A stretch of DNA of 64,000 nucleotides from Methylotenera_A sp046594915 (GTDB lineage: Bacteria; Pseudomonadota; Gammaproteobacteria; Burkholderiales; Methylophilaceae): NCBI GenBank assembly GCA_046594915.1, contig JBKJRC010000003.1, positions 1 to 64,000 on the forward strand, in the 5' to 3' direction. The translations under genes were made by a program, and so were the position numbers. Positions within the stretch are counted from its first letter, which is position 1, and each line of letters opens with the position of its first letter. Of the stretch, positions 15,992 to 24,962 are shown piece by piece. The notes under the pieces were generated by a model that was given only the letters and a program-made list of their open reading frames with translations, made no database searches and was not told where the DNA came from.

Positions 15992-18023
15992 AATTGCTTT
16001 TGTTGAGCATGGCACGAATATTTGCCATGCGTGCTTTACCAAAGTCTTTGCTTACTTCGGGATCATTAAACGGGTTACCAAAATGCCGCACGTCGGCAGT
16101 TGGAAGTTCGCTAATAAAGCGGCTCGGTTCACACATTTGCATTTCACCTGCGCGTTTACGTTTTTTGCACCACGAGATATTCAACGATTTTTGTGCGCGG
16201 GTAATGCCCACGTACATTAATCGTCTTTCTTCTTCAATTTTTGTCGGGTCAACCACACTCAAATCAATACTTTCGCGATGCGGCAAAATACCTTCTTCTA
16301 CACCGATTAAAAATACATGGCCAAACTCTAAGCCTTTTGCAGCATGCAAAGTAGATAACTTAACCGCATCGGGCTCGCCGTCTTCGCGGCCTTCCAGCAT
16401 GCTAATTAATGAAACCATTTGCGTAAGCTCCAGCAGGTTTTTACCATCCGTTTCATTGCCAAATTCGGTGCTCGATTCACCTTTTTTGCTTAACCAGGCA
16501 ACAAATTCCAGCACATTTGCCCATTTACTTTCTGCCGCGCGCGGTTCTTCAGAGTCGTACAAAAAAGCTTCGTATTGAATGGTGTTCAAGAAATCGTTCA
16601 GCACTTCACCGGCTGGATCGCGTACCGCGCGGCTTTGAATTTTTTGAATATATTGACAAAAATTCAGCAAATCTTCTAGCTGTTTATTGCCCACCTGACG
16701 TTGAAAATCCCCTTCAAACGCGGCGGAAAATAATGAAATTTTGTGCGCGCTGGCATATTCGCCTAAGCGTTCCAACGTGGTATTGCCAATGCCTTTTTTG
16801 GGCGTGGTTGCCGCGCGGATAAACGCTGGGTCGTCATCTTCATTCGCCACTAAACGCAAATAACTCACCAAATCTTTAATCTCGGCTTTATCAAAAAAAG
16901 ATTGCCCGCCAGAAATGGTGTAAGGGATTTTTTGATTGCGCAGTTGCTGCTCAAATACGCGCGCCTGGTGATTGCCGCGATACAAAATGGCGTAATCCAA
17001 AAACTTGGTACGGTGTTCAAATTTATGCGCTTGTAATTTCATCAGCACCGATTCGGCTTCATGCTCTTCACTGATGGCGGCTGCAACTTGAATCAAATCG
17101 CCAGTGCCCAAATCACTCCACAATTTCTTTTCGAATAGCTTGGGATTATTTGAAATGACCTGATTTGCCGCACGCAAAATGCGCACCGTGGAACGATAAT
17201 TTTGCTCTAACTTAACCACTTTTAAACGTGAAAAATCGGTCGTCAGCTGGCGCAAATTTTCCACATCCGCGCCACGCCAGCCATAAATCGCCTGGTCATC
17301 ATCGCCCACCGCGGTAAATTGGCCGCGCACGCCAGTGAGCATTTTAATCAGTTTGTATTGACAGGCGTTGGTGTCCTGATATTCATCCACCAGCAAATAT
17401 TGCAGCTTGCGTTGCCATTTATTTAGAGCTTCTTCGTGCTGTTCAAATAACTCAACCGGCAGCTTGATTAAGTCATCAAAATCCACTGCCTGATACGCTT
17501 TAAGTGTTTGCTGATATAGTTGATAAACTTTGGCGGCAGCGTGCGTCAGCTCTTCATCCGCTTGCGCTTTGGCTTGGTCCGCATTGATAAACGCGTTTTT
17601 CCAGGCCGAGATCTGCCACTGCGTTTTGCGTAATAATTGTTTATCTGTGGTGGCTAAAATATCCGCCACAATCTTAAAGCTATCCGATGAGTCCAAGATA
17701 GAAAATTGCGGTTTGTAACCGATTAAGTTAGCTTCTGCGCGCAGCATTTGCAACCCAAGCGAATGAAAAGTGGCAATAGTTAAACCTTTGGTGGATTTGC
17801 CTTGCATCAGCTTGCTCACACGTTCTTGCATTTCGCGTGCGGCTTTATTGGTAAAGGTGATTGCCGCAATTTCTTTGGGGTTATAGCCCGCTTCGTCAAT
17901 TAGATAGCTAATTTTTTGTGTGATGACGCGTGTTTTTCCACTGCCCGCACCTGCCAAAACCAGCAAAGGACCATCGAGATATTTAACGGCTTCGCGCTGT
18001 GGCGAGTTAAGACTATTTAACAT
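15990..18023 (-). CDS. rep: ATP-dependent DNA helicase Rep
   Basis: 677 aa, near E. coli Rep (673). SF1A helicase motifs are present in order: Q motif LNSPQREAV, Walker A AGAGSGKTR, motif Ia ITFTNKAAREM, DEXX-type VDEYQDTN, motif III GDDDQAIYGWRGA, motif IV EQNYRS, motif V LSTLHAAKGLEF, motif VI MYVGITRAQ. These motifs match Rep more closely than UvrD. It unwinds DNA 3'-5' and helps clear proteins ahead of the replication fork. Its gene converges with the catalase-like gene and diverges from the diguanylate cyclase gene across a 224-bp gap in which no clear promoter was recognised. Confidence 0.94.
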   Translation of the reverse strand: MLNSLNSPQREAVKYLDGPLLVLAGAGSGKTRVITQKISYLIDEAGYNPKEIAAITFTNKAAREMQERVSKLMQGKSTKGLTIATFHSLGLQMLRAEANLIGYKPQFSILDSSDSFKIVADILATTDKQLLRKTQWQISAWKNAFINADQAKAQADEELTHAAAKVYQLYQQTLKAYQAVDFDDLIKLPVELFEQHEEALNKWQRKLQYLLVDEYQDTNACQYKLIKMLTGVRGQFTAVGDDDQAIYGWRGADVENLRQLTTDFSRLKVVKLEQNYRSTVRILRAANQVISNNPKLFEKKLWSDLGTGDLIQVAAAISEEHEAESVLMKLQAHKFEHRTKFLDYAILYRGNHQARVFEQQLRNQKIPYTISGGQSFFDKAEIKDLVSYLRLVANEDDDPAFIRAATTPKKGIGNTTLERLGEYASAHKISLFSAAFEGDFQRQVGNKQLEDLLNFCQYIQKIQSRAVRDPAGEVLNDFLNTIQYEAFLYDSEEPRAAESKWANVLEFVAWLSKKGESSTEFGNETDGKNLLELTQMVSLISMLEGREDGEPDAVKLSTLHAAKGLEFGHVFLIGVEEGILPHRESIDLSVVDPTKIEEERRLMYVGITRAQKSLNISWCKKRKRAGEMQMCEPSRFISELPTADVRHFGNPFNDPEVSKDFGKARMANIRAMLNKSN

Positions 18024-18247
18024 GAATTTGCTGGGTTTAATAGGATTTTAGAAGGCTTGCATGCTCAAAAAAGCGTTGGGCGAGGTATACTCGACCATGT
18101 GAACTGCAAGACTATTTTAACTGTTAAATGCATAATCAAAGACGCTTTTATCGCATTCTTGTTTATTTAATTTTAGCTGTTTTTACAACTGACTAATTTT
18201 TTAACTATGGCTGTTTTTATAAATTTTAATAGTACCGCATTCAATTG

Positions 18248-19435
18248 ATGCCAAAATTTGATCTAAAAACCATTATTTTCATGTCCATGTTATTGACCTT
18301 TATGCTGTCAATGCTGTTGGCAATTACCCGCGTACATCATAAGGAAGTGCGCGGGCCGGGTTATTGGGCGGTTGGTAATCTGGTGGTTGGTTTGGGTATG
18401 GTGCTGGTGTTAATTCAATTAGACACCCCAAAATTACTTTTTTTACCGGGAGTGGCTGTAATCGGGGCAGGCTTAAGTCTTTATTTAAACGGTATTCAAG
18501 CTTTTAACGGTAAAACGCCCGATCATCGCATTCCTGTTGCAGTATTTTTTTTACTGGCATTAATCGATGTGTGTTTTATGCTGCTGCAGCATGATTTGCG
18601 TACCGCAGTTGCATTGGGGGCGATTGTGTTTGCAGTGCTTTATTTTGTTTGTGCGCGACTTACTTTTTCGCGTGATGAAGGCATCGTTGGCACTTTATTT
18701 TGGGTTGCATCCAGTTTATATCTGTTAATGGCGGTGTTCATGTTAGGCCGCGCGTTTACTGCGCTTAAAGCCGATGCGACGGTGTTTGATTCGTTTGCAA
18801 ACTGGCCTGTTAATGCGTATACCTTTATGCTGGGTGCGGTTTCACAGTTTTTTATTTCCAGCTTATTTGTGCTGATGTTAAGTTATCGCCTGAATCAAAA
18901 TTTAGAATCGATTGCGACGATTGATGGTTTAACGGGCATCTTAAATCGCCGCGGTTTAGAAGATGCCGCGTCAAAAATGCAGGGTATTTGCAAACGCATT
19001 AATCTAAGTATGGCGATTTTAGTGATTGATGTAGATTACTTTAAAAAAGTGAATGATCAATACGGACATTTGTTTGGCGATGACGTATTGCGTCAGCTGG
19101 CTAAAGCGATTGCGGAAATTTTGCGCTCTGGCGATGTGTTAGGTCGATATGGCGGCGAAGAGTTTTGCGTATTTTTGCCCAACACCACCGAAAAAGACGC
19201 TACCGCATTAGCCGAGCGCATTCGATTGGGCGTTGAAACCGCTTTGCATCAGGTAAATGAAAAAACCATCAAAGCAACCGTCAGCGTGGGCGTGGCAGAT
19301 TCAGTGCGCGCAGGTTACGATTTTAAAGGCTTGGTGGCGGCTGCAGATAGTGCGCTTTACGTGGCAAAAAACAGCGGCAGAAATCGTGTCATCAGTTACA
19401 CCAATATTACTCGAGACAGTCAGCTTGGTGCTTAG
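18248..19435 (+). CDS. Membrane diguanylate cyclase (GGDEF), paralogue 1
   Basis: 395 aa from ATG 18248. Residues ~5-215 form about six hydrophobic segments. Residues ~225-385 are a GGDEF domain with DGLTGILNRRG, DVDYFKKVND and RYGGEEF at ~299-305. The product-inhibition I-site RxxD (RSGD) is exactly five residues before GGEEF, so both catalysis and c-di-GMP feedback should work. It makes c-di-GMP from GTP in response to an unknown membrane or periplasmic cue. The N-terminal region (DLKTIIFMSMLL...) is clearly related to that of the second cyclase at 20021, so they arose by duplication. Confidence 0.92.
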   Translation: MPKFDLKTIIFMSMLLTFMLSMLLAITRVHHKEVRGPGYWAVGNLVVGLGMVLVLIQLDTPKLLFLPGVAVIGAGLSLYLNGIQAFNGKTPDHRIPVAVFFLLALIDVCFMLLQHDLRTAVALGAIVFAVLYFVCARLTFSRDEGIVGTLFWVASSLYLLMAVFMLGRAFTALKADATVFDSFANWPVNAYTFMLGAVSQFFISSLFVLMLSYRLNQNLESIATIDGLTGILNRRGLEDAASKMQGICKRINLSMAILVIDVDYFKKVNDQYGHLFGDDVLRQLAKAIAEILRSGDVLGRYGGEEFCVFLPNTTEKDATALAERIRLGVETALHQVNEKTIKATVSVGVADSVRAGYDFKGLVAAADSALYVAKNSGRNRVISYTNITRDSQLGA

Positions 19436-19520
19436 ACGCTGTTTTTGGCCAATGTACTTAATTTACTCCCTATTTAACTTCTTTATTCTTTATATGTATT
19501 AACACTCATACAAGCCAAAT

Positions 19521-19826
19521 ATGCGATCCACAAAAGCCAGTGCAGCCATTGACCGATTAATACGTCGAAGCGGCGACCCCAGTTATTCGATGACAATGAC
19601 CAGCAATGGCTTATTCAGCTTAGTATTGCCACAGATTCCAGCAGTAACGGATGACGGCGATTCTGGTCATCAAATGGCAAAACCACAACGTTTATGTGAG
19701 CCAATGCCAATGGATGAATTCGTGGCTTTCGTTAATGCTTATGGCCCGCAAATACCTAAAAGAGTGAGCAAACTCGATATTGCTTTTAGCGCGCAATTGG
19801 CGAAAAGTAAAATCAATAAGACTTAG
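19521..19826 (+). CDS. Small hypothetical protein between two diguanylate cyclases
   Basis: 101 aa, no signal peptide or membrane segment. It begins MRSTKASAAIDRLIRRSGD, with a possible short basic helix, then a stretch rich in Pro and Asp and a C-terminal region containing MDEFVAFVNAYG. I do not recognise a family. Support comes from ordinary codon use, a length unlikely by chance and its position in the cluster. The ribosome binding site is weak. Its stop codon lies within the first unit of a 16-bp triplicate repeat. Confidence 0.55.
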   Translation: MRSTKASAAIDRLIRRSGDPSYSMTMTSNGLFSLVLPQIPAVTDDGDSGHQMAKPQRLCEPMPMDEFVAFVNAYGPQIPKRVSKLDIAFSAQLAKSKINKT

Positions 19827-19858
19827 AATCAATAAAACTTAGAATCAATAAGACATAA
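19811..19858. repeat. 16-bp triplication spanning a stop codon
   Basis: AATCAATAAGACTTAG (19811-19826, ending in the TAG stop of the small ORF), AATCAATAAAACTTAG (19827-19842) and AATCAATAAGACATAA (19843-19858), head to tail. The 16-bp period is not a multiple of three. Confidence 0.93.
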
Positions 19859-19898
19859 ATCTGCAAAAATTAAAAACGTAGCAGTGTTAATGCGCATT

Positions 19899-19914
19899 TG
19901 GCATTAAAAATGCT
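19899..19914 (+). promoter_or_regulatory. Weak sigma-54-like promoter before second diguanylate cyclase
   Basis: TGGCATTAAAAATGCT has the GG-N10-GC spacing (GG 19900-19901, GC 19912-19913) and matches TGGCA and TGC, 107 bp before the ATG at 20021. It overlaps a small hairpin (TAATGC...GCATTA), so the match may be coincidental. Confidence 0.3.
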
Positions 19915-20020
19915 AGTTGCATTTATGTTAAGACGAAAGCAATCAATAAATAGCATGTGGTTTATTTTTTGTTTAAATGACCATTGATTAATTGATTGGC
20001 AAGAGGGCTAAGTAACGCTT

Positions 20021-21196
20021 ATGTTGGCATCACTCGAATTCAAAACCCTGTTGTTCATGTCTGGGTTACTCGCCGTTGCACTGTCGTTATTGCTGCTGGC
20101 CATACATTCGCGCACGGCAGTTATCAGCGGTTTAAAACATTGGGTTTGTGCCAATTTATGCATTGGCGCTGCCATTATTGTTTTTATCCTGCAAAATATT
20201 TCTATCCCCATTAGGGCGTTAATCGGCGGCTTATTCATGGTTTGTGGTTTAGCTCTGTATTTCATTTCCATTCGTATTTTTGAACAACGTCCATTAAGCA
20301 AAAAAATCATTCAACACTGTTTATTGGCACTTATTGTCAGCAATATAGTGGTGACTTTGTTATCCAGTAACGAATATATCTCGGTGATTTTTAACACCGC
20401 ATTATGTGTGGCAATCACCTTTGCCTGCGCGTTGCATCTATTGTGCTATTCCCGTTACAAGCGCTCTTTAGAGTATCGCTTTACTGGTACATTTTTTTTG
20501 ATTTTTACCGGGCTTACGCTTTATCGATTGTATGTGCTTGACACGAACACAGCAGCGCCTGTGGTGCATCTCAACGAATGGACATTGAATGAAATAACCT
20601 TTTTAGCTTGCATGGTAAGCGTTTTAGCCATTAATTTTGGCTTTATTTTAATGGTGAATCAGCGGTTAATTGAATTATTGGCGCAAACTGCTGGACTGGA
20701 TTGGTTGACCGGCGTGATGAATCGCAGAAATTTAGAACAAGTAGCGGAAAAGCTGACACAAAAATCGCTTAAATCTAAAAAATCACAAGCCATGTTGCTC
20801 ATGGATTTGGACAATTTTAAAAACATCAATGACACTTATGGTCATCTATTTGGTGATCAGGTCATTCAGTCTTTTGCCAAACTGGCAAAAAGTAATATGC
20901 GCGAAATCGATTTGCTTGGCCGATACGGTGGCGAAGAATTTTGTATTGTAATGCCGATTACCAATGAGCAAGAAGCCTTGCTGGTGGCGGAGCGCATACG
21001 ACATAGATTCGAAAGTCTGCCCATATCGTTCAACGAAACGCCCGTTTATTGCACGGTCAGTGTAGGGGTTTGCGATTCGAGCCAAGCGGGTAAAGACTTT
21101 AAAAGTATGTTTTCTGCCGCCGATCAAGCGCTATATGCCGCTAAAAATGCGGGCAGAAACAAAGTCATTTTGTATTCTAACCTGCAAGTAAGTTAG
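20021..21196 (+). CDS. Membrane diguanylate cyclase (GGDEF), paralogue 2
   Basis: 391 aa. Same plan as the cyclase at 18248: about six membrane segments (residues ~8-215, starting LEFKTLLFMSGLL), then a GGDEF domain with DWLTGVMNRRN, DLDNFKNIND and RYGGEEF near residues 301-307. The I-site RxxD (REID) again precedes GGEEF by five residues. It is predicted to be an active c-di-GMP synthase with feedback inhibition. The membrane halves of the two paralogues are more diverged than the catalytic halves, suggesting different input signals. The 195 bp before it carry the 16-bp repeats and an AT-rich stretch. Confidence 0.92.
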   Translation: MLASLEFKTLLFMSGLLAVALSLLLLAIHSRTAVISGLKHWVCANLCIGAAIIVFILQNISIPIRALIGGLFMVCGLALYFISIRIFEQRPLSKKIIQHCLLALIVSNIVVTLLSSNEYISVIFNTALCVAITFACALHLLCYSRYKRSLEYRFTGTFFLIFTGLTLYRLYVLDTNTAAPVVHLNEWTLNEITFLACMVSVLAINFGFILMVNQRLIELLAQTAGLDWLTGVMNRRNLEQVAEKLTQKSLKSKKSQAMLLMDLDNFKNINDTYGHLFGDQVIQSFAKLAKSNMREIDLLGRYGGEEFCIVMPITNEQEALLVAERIRHRFESLPISFNETPVYCTVSVGVCDSSQAGKDFKSMFSAADQALYAAKNAGRNKVILYSNLQVS

Positions 21197-21436
21197 CAAT
21201 AAGCCATTGATTTTCTGCAAAACAGGCATATTTAAATTAAGTGGCTTAAAGCTTGCTTAATATTAACTGGAGCCTAGATCACGAATTAATACAGAATGAT
21301 AATAGTGCGGTTGCTGCTGGATGAGCATAAAGCTTAGCGGCACCCTAGGTAAATAAAATGCGTGCATCGCCTTTTAGATTTGCATGCCTAAATACAGGAT
21401 AGATCATTGACTCAACATTGATGACTAAAAATTGCC

Positions 21437-22666
21437 ATGAACGAAAAATTAAACAAAACTACCATTTGCAGCATCGTTTTTTTAGATATTATCGACTACT
21501 CTAAAAAATCGGTTTCTGAACAAATTGACATTAAAAATCAGTTTAATCTGCTAATTAATTATTCCTTAAAAGATGTGGAGCAAGATGATCGTATTATTCT
21601 GGACACCGGCGATGGTGCGGCAATCGCGCACATGGGTTCGCCAGAAGACGCGCTATTTGTCTCGCTTAGCATTCGTGATGAGATTTTAAAAAGCAATATT
21701 TTAAGTTCCATGCCTTTGTATGTACGATTTGGCATTAACCTAGGCCCTGTGCGCCTGGTCAGTGATATTAATGGGCAGCGTAATATTATCGGCGACGGTA
21801 TTAATACGGCGCAGCGCATCATGAGTTTTGCCAAGCCGAATCAGATTGTGGTGTCGCGTTCGTATTACGATGTCACCTCGCGCTTAACACAAGAAATCTC
21901 GCAAATGTTTGATTATTCAGGCATTAAACACGATAAACATGTGAGAGAACATGAGATTTATGCAGTGCGCTTGCTCAAAGATTCTAGTCCAGCAGAAACA
22001 AATTCGAATCAAGTGAATGCGCTTGTGCAGCCTACCAAGACATTATTTAATCCCATCAATTGGCTTACAGCCATTAATTGGAAATATACCGCCTTAGCCT
22101 TGCCCGCTTTTGTCACATTTGTGATGGTGATAAAAACAGCTGCTATGCCGCAAGAGCCAGTCATTTCATTTATCCAAAACGCGGAGGCAGTACCAGCAAC
22201 GCTGGATGTCGCCAATAGTTTAAATGCAACTCCACATCAGGAGCAAGCGGCGTTATTAAACCCAACGCCTGAATTGCGCGCAGTTGCAGATACGGCTAAA
22301 AAAACGGCGCAAGTTACGCAAGTTAACCTTATCAATGTGCCAGAAAATACGGCCGAACAAAACGAGGGGAAAGAAGCGCCTGCTACAGCTAAAGTCAACA
22401 ATAAAAAAGACAGTAAAAAAGTCAGCAAAAAAATGGAAAAAAATGTATTAACTGATTTACCACCAGAATTTAGTGCGCCTGTTTCTAACAATGTATATGC
22501 AACCAAAACTGCAGCTAATACGCCAGACTTATCGATGAAGCCAGTTGCTAAAACCGAAGAGACCAAAGCAAAATCGGGTTGGCAATCTTTTACCGATAGC
22601 GTGAAAAAAGGACAGCAAGGCAGTTGCACCCAAGTGCAGATTTCGATGAATCAATGTCAGCAGTAA
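21437..22666 (+). CDS. Class III nucleotide cyclase-like protein with periplasmic tail
   Basis: 409 aa. Residues ~8-190 form a class III cyclase homology domain with metal-binding D17 (FLDIID) and D59 (TGDG), and the transition-state pair N123/R127 (INTAQRI). One transmembrane segment lies at ~215-235 (YTALALPAFVTFVMVI). Residues ~240-409 are low complexity (Ala/Lys/Thr/Pro) and end in a short segment with two Cys (GSCTQ, MNQCQQ). The order is the reverse of usual receptor cyclases: catalytic part first, then the anchor and an extracytoplasmic tail. The residues that normally choose ATP or GTP are non-canonical (L55/D56 and N116), so the substrate, or even activity, is uncertain. It closes the nucleotide-signalling cluster and is followed by a strong terminator. 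Confidence 0.8.
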   Translation: MNEKLNKTTICSIVFLDIIDYSKKSVSEQIDIKNQFNLLINYSLKDVEQDDRIILDTGDGAAIAHMGSPEDALFVSLSIRDEILKSNILSSMPLYVRFGINLGPVRLVSDINGQRNIIGDGINTAQRIMSFAKPNQIVVSRSYYDVTSRLTQEISQMFDYSGIKHDKHVREHEIYAVRLLKDSSPAETNSNQVNALVQPTKTLFNPINWLTAINWKYTALALPAFVTFVMVIKTAAMPQEPVISFIQNAEAVPATLDVANSLNATPHQEQAALLNPTPELRAVADTAKKTAQVTQVNLINVPENTAEQNEGKEAPATAKVNNKKDSKKVSKKMEKNVLTDLPPEFSAPVSNNVYATKTAANTPDLSMKPVAKTEETKAKSGWQSFTDSVKKGQQGSCTQVQISMNQCQQ

Positions 22667-22714
22667 GTATCATTAACACTTAAATTTGAGCACTTGGTTT
22701 GAATACGGGTTTTG

Positions 22715-22759
22715 ACTCAGTTACTACTGCAAATGGTAAAGTAGTAACTGAGTTTTTTT
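22715..22759 (+). terminator. Rho-independent terminator after cyclase-like gene
   Basis: A 13-bp perfect stem (ACTCAGTTACTAC 22715-22727; GTAGTAACTGAGT 22741-22753), a 13-nt loop and eight T. Confidence 0.92.
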
Positions 22760-22787
22760 AAATTCAAGCTTAGAGTTAAGTTATGAG

Positions 22788-23771
22788 TTAAGCTTTAGAT
22801 TCAAAATTTAAATTGTGTAATGTTTCTGGTGCAGCTTTCAGTTCTAAGTCTGTTTCTGCCGCAACTGGCAAATTTGCCTGCATCATCAATAGCCTACTTT
22901 GCGGCGTTTCTAAGCTAATTCGACCAATTGCTCCACTGCGATAATCGGTTAAAAAAGCCACAGCGGTTTTTTCGGTATCCCATAAACCATCGTGGCGCTT
23001 GTAGCTGCGGCGCCTGGCAATCGCTTCCAGTAAATCCACGCCATCCATCGCGTTAACATCCAGAAATTGGCCATCGGATTTCGCGCCCGATTTCATGCTA
23101 TCTATTTTGTAGCGTGCATTAATTAAATCCGGATAGTTTTTCAGTAAATTGTCCGCTAAAAAAATCGCCACATCTTCATCAATCACCGCATTACGGCCAA
23201 TCGCATGGCTGGCAGCTAGCATATAGCCGTCACTTTCAAACGCGATTTTTGGCCACATCATGCCCGGCGTATCGGTGATGCTAAACGTGGCATCCAGTTC
23301 AAAACGCTGCTGGCTTTTAGTAACGGCTGGTTCATCACCCACTTTCGCCACACGGCGATTTAACAACGCGTTCATTAATGTGGATTTCCCTACATTGGGA
23401 ATACCCATGATTAATGCGCGTAACGGTTTTAAATGCGTACCGCGATGCGGGGTGAGTTTGCGGCAAATAGCGGGTATCTTTTTGACATCGCCAGCTTTCT
23501 TACAGCTTAGCGCTACCGCCTTGGTGTTGGGTAAATTGTTAAAGTAATTCAGCCAAGCTTCGGTGGCTTTTGGGTCGGCTAAATCGGCTTTATTCAAAAT
23601 TTTAAGATTGGGCCGCTGACGAAATAAACGCATTTCGTTAATCACCGGATTATGCGAAGCTTCTGGCACGCGCGCATCTAGCACCTCAATCACCATGTCA
23701 GTAAATTCCATGGTTTCTTCCGCTTTTTTGCGGGCTTGGGTCATGTGTCCCGGATACCACTGAATTGCCAT
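22788..23771 (-). CDS. ylqF: Ribosome biogenesis GTPase YlqF (RbgA)
   Basis: 327 aa. A circularly permuted GTPase, shown by motif order: G4 LNKADL, then G1 GIPNVGKST, then G3 DTPGMMWP. The N terminus IQWYPGHMTQARK is diagnostic of the YlqF/RbgA family. It acts in late assembly of the 50S ribosomal subunit. It is a single gene with an extended inverted-repeat region upstream and the terminator of the cyclase-like gene downstream. Confidence 0.94.
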   Translation of the reverse strand: MAIQWYPGHMTQARKKAEETMEFTDMVIEVLDARVPEASHNPVINEMRLFRQRPNLKILNKADLADPKATEAWLNYFNNLPNTKAVALSCKKAGDVKKIPAICRKLTPHRGTHLKPLRALIMGIPNVGKSTLMNALLNRRVAKVGDEPAVTKSQQRFELDATFSITDTPGMMWPKIAFESDGYMLAASHAIGRNAVIDEDVAIFLADNLLKNYPDLINARYKIDSMKSGAKSDGQFLDVNAMDGVDLLEAIARRRSYKRHDGLWDTEKTAVAFLTDYRSGAIGRISLETPQSRLLMMQANLPVAAETDLELKAAPETLHNLNFESKA

Positions 23772-23775
23772 TTTA

Positions 23776-23909
23776 TGCCTTAAAAATTAAAAGTCCGTCG
23801 CAATAATTTGTTGCGCAATAATTTTGATCGCTTACGTATAAACCATACGCCGCGCATGCAAAATTATTGCACGCCGCGTCTTGCTTAGGCCTTTTAATTT
23901 TTCTAGGCA
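23776..23909. repeat. 134-bp nested inverted repeat upstream of ylqF
   Basis: Three arm pairs share one centre (~23842.5): TGCCTTAAAAATTAAAAG (23776-23793) with CTTTTAATTTTTCTAGGCA (23891-23909); GCAATAATTTTG (23815-23826) with CAAAATTATTGC (23859-23870); CGTAT (23835-23839) with ATACG (23845-23849). It lies immediately upstream of ylqF and could be its 5' leader, a cruciform or a palindromic mobile remnant. The rest of the gap (23910-24121) holds an imperfect hairpin at 24021-24059 and no gene. Confidence 0.7.
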
Positions 23910-24121
23910 CAAAAGAGTGTAGTAGTTATGTCAGCATATTTTGCAGAAGGCTATTTTAACATTGAGGTGAACAATCGCATTTTTTATCTTTAACGTACAT
24001 TTTTTACTCGTTTTTAAGTGTTAAGTATGTGTTTTTTGCTTGATAAAAAACGTACTTAATAGTCAAAACACCCTAAAAAATAAACAATGGCTCAGGTTAA
24101 GTTTTGTCTTAAAATAAGCTC

Positions 24122-24958
24122 ATGCAAAATCATGACAATTTACAATCTATTTTAAAGCCGAATCAATCTATCGCCTTGCTTAAGGCTCTGCACATACTCA
24201 CGCTAGATGGCAAGTTGAATCAAGATAGCCGGCGTAAACTAAAGCAGGTGTATCACTTAGTCAATTTTATTGAGCCACTATTTAACCAAGTGCTGGCTGA
24301 AAACGCCAACCCAACCATTGTTGATCATGGCGCAGGTAAATCTTATCTGGGCTTTATTTTGTATGATTTGTTGATTAAAAATTGCCTCGCCGCGCAAGTC
24401 ATCAGTATTGAAGTACGTGCTGAATTGGTGGAAAAATCGCAGCAATTAGCGCTGGAGTGTGGCTTTGAACGCATGCGCTTTCAGCATTTAACCGTAGAAG
24501 AATCCATCACTTCAACTGAATTACCTGAAAAAGTGGATATAGTGACTGCTTTGCATGCGTGTAATACCGCCACCGATGACGCGATTCAATTTGGTTTGAA
24601 AAAGCAAGCTGAATATATGGTTTTAGTGCCGTGCTGTCAGGCCGAGGTGGCTGAAGTTTTGCGCAAGCATAAAAATGAAAGCTTTTCAAAAACGCCACTG
24701 AGCGAGATTTGGCGACACCCGATTCACACACGCGAATTTGGCAGCCAGATTACCAATGTATTGCGCTGTTTGCAGCTGGAAGCGGCGGGTTATCAAGTAA
24801 CGGTGACCGAGTTGATTGGATGGGAACATTCGATGAAAAACGAGCTGATTATTGCTAAATTTACTGGCCAGCCGCGCAAAAATGCCAAACAAAGAATTGA
24901 GGCGATTTTAACTGAATTTAATCTGCAAGAAATGCAGTCGCGTTTTTTATCCAGTTAA
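24122..24958 (+). CDS. Class I SAM-dependent methyltransferase (Methyltransf_32-like)
   Basis: 278 aa, cytoplasmic. SAM-binding motif I is present as IVDHGAGKSYLGF (~residues 66-78), motif II as VISIEVR, and the downstream catalytic region as DIVTALHACNTATDDAI followed by VLVPCCQAEV. The HACxxATD and PCC signatures are those of the Methyltransf_32 group, which includes METTL25/RRNAD1-like proteins. The substrate is unknown, with RNA or protein the usual suggestion. The gene ends 4 bp before ligE, so the two are probably co-transcribed. Confidence 0.82.
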   Translation: MQNHDNLQSILKPNQSIALLKALHILTLDGKLNQDSRRKLKQVYHLVNFIEPLFNQVLAENANPTIVDHGAGKSYLGFILYDLLIKNCLAAQVISIEVRAELVEKSQQLALECGFERMRFQHLTVEESITSTELPEKVDIVTALHACNTATDDAIQFGLKKQAEYMVLVPCCQAEVAEVLRKHKNESFSKTPLSEIWRHPIHTREFGSQITNVLRCLQLEAAGYQVTVTELIGWEHSMKNELIIAKFTGQPRKNAKQRIEAILTEFNLQEMQSRFLSS

Positions 24959-24962
24959 TAGC

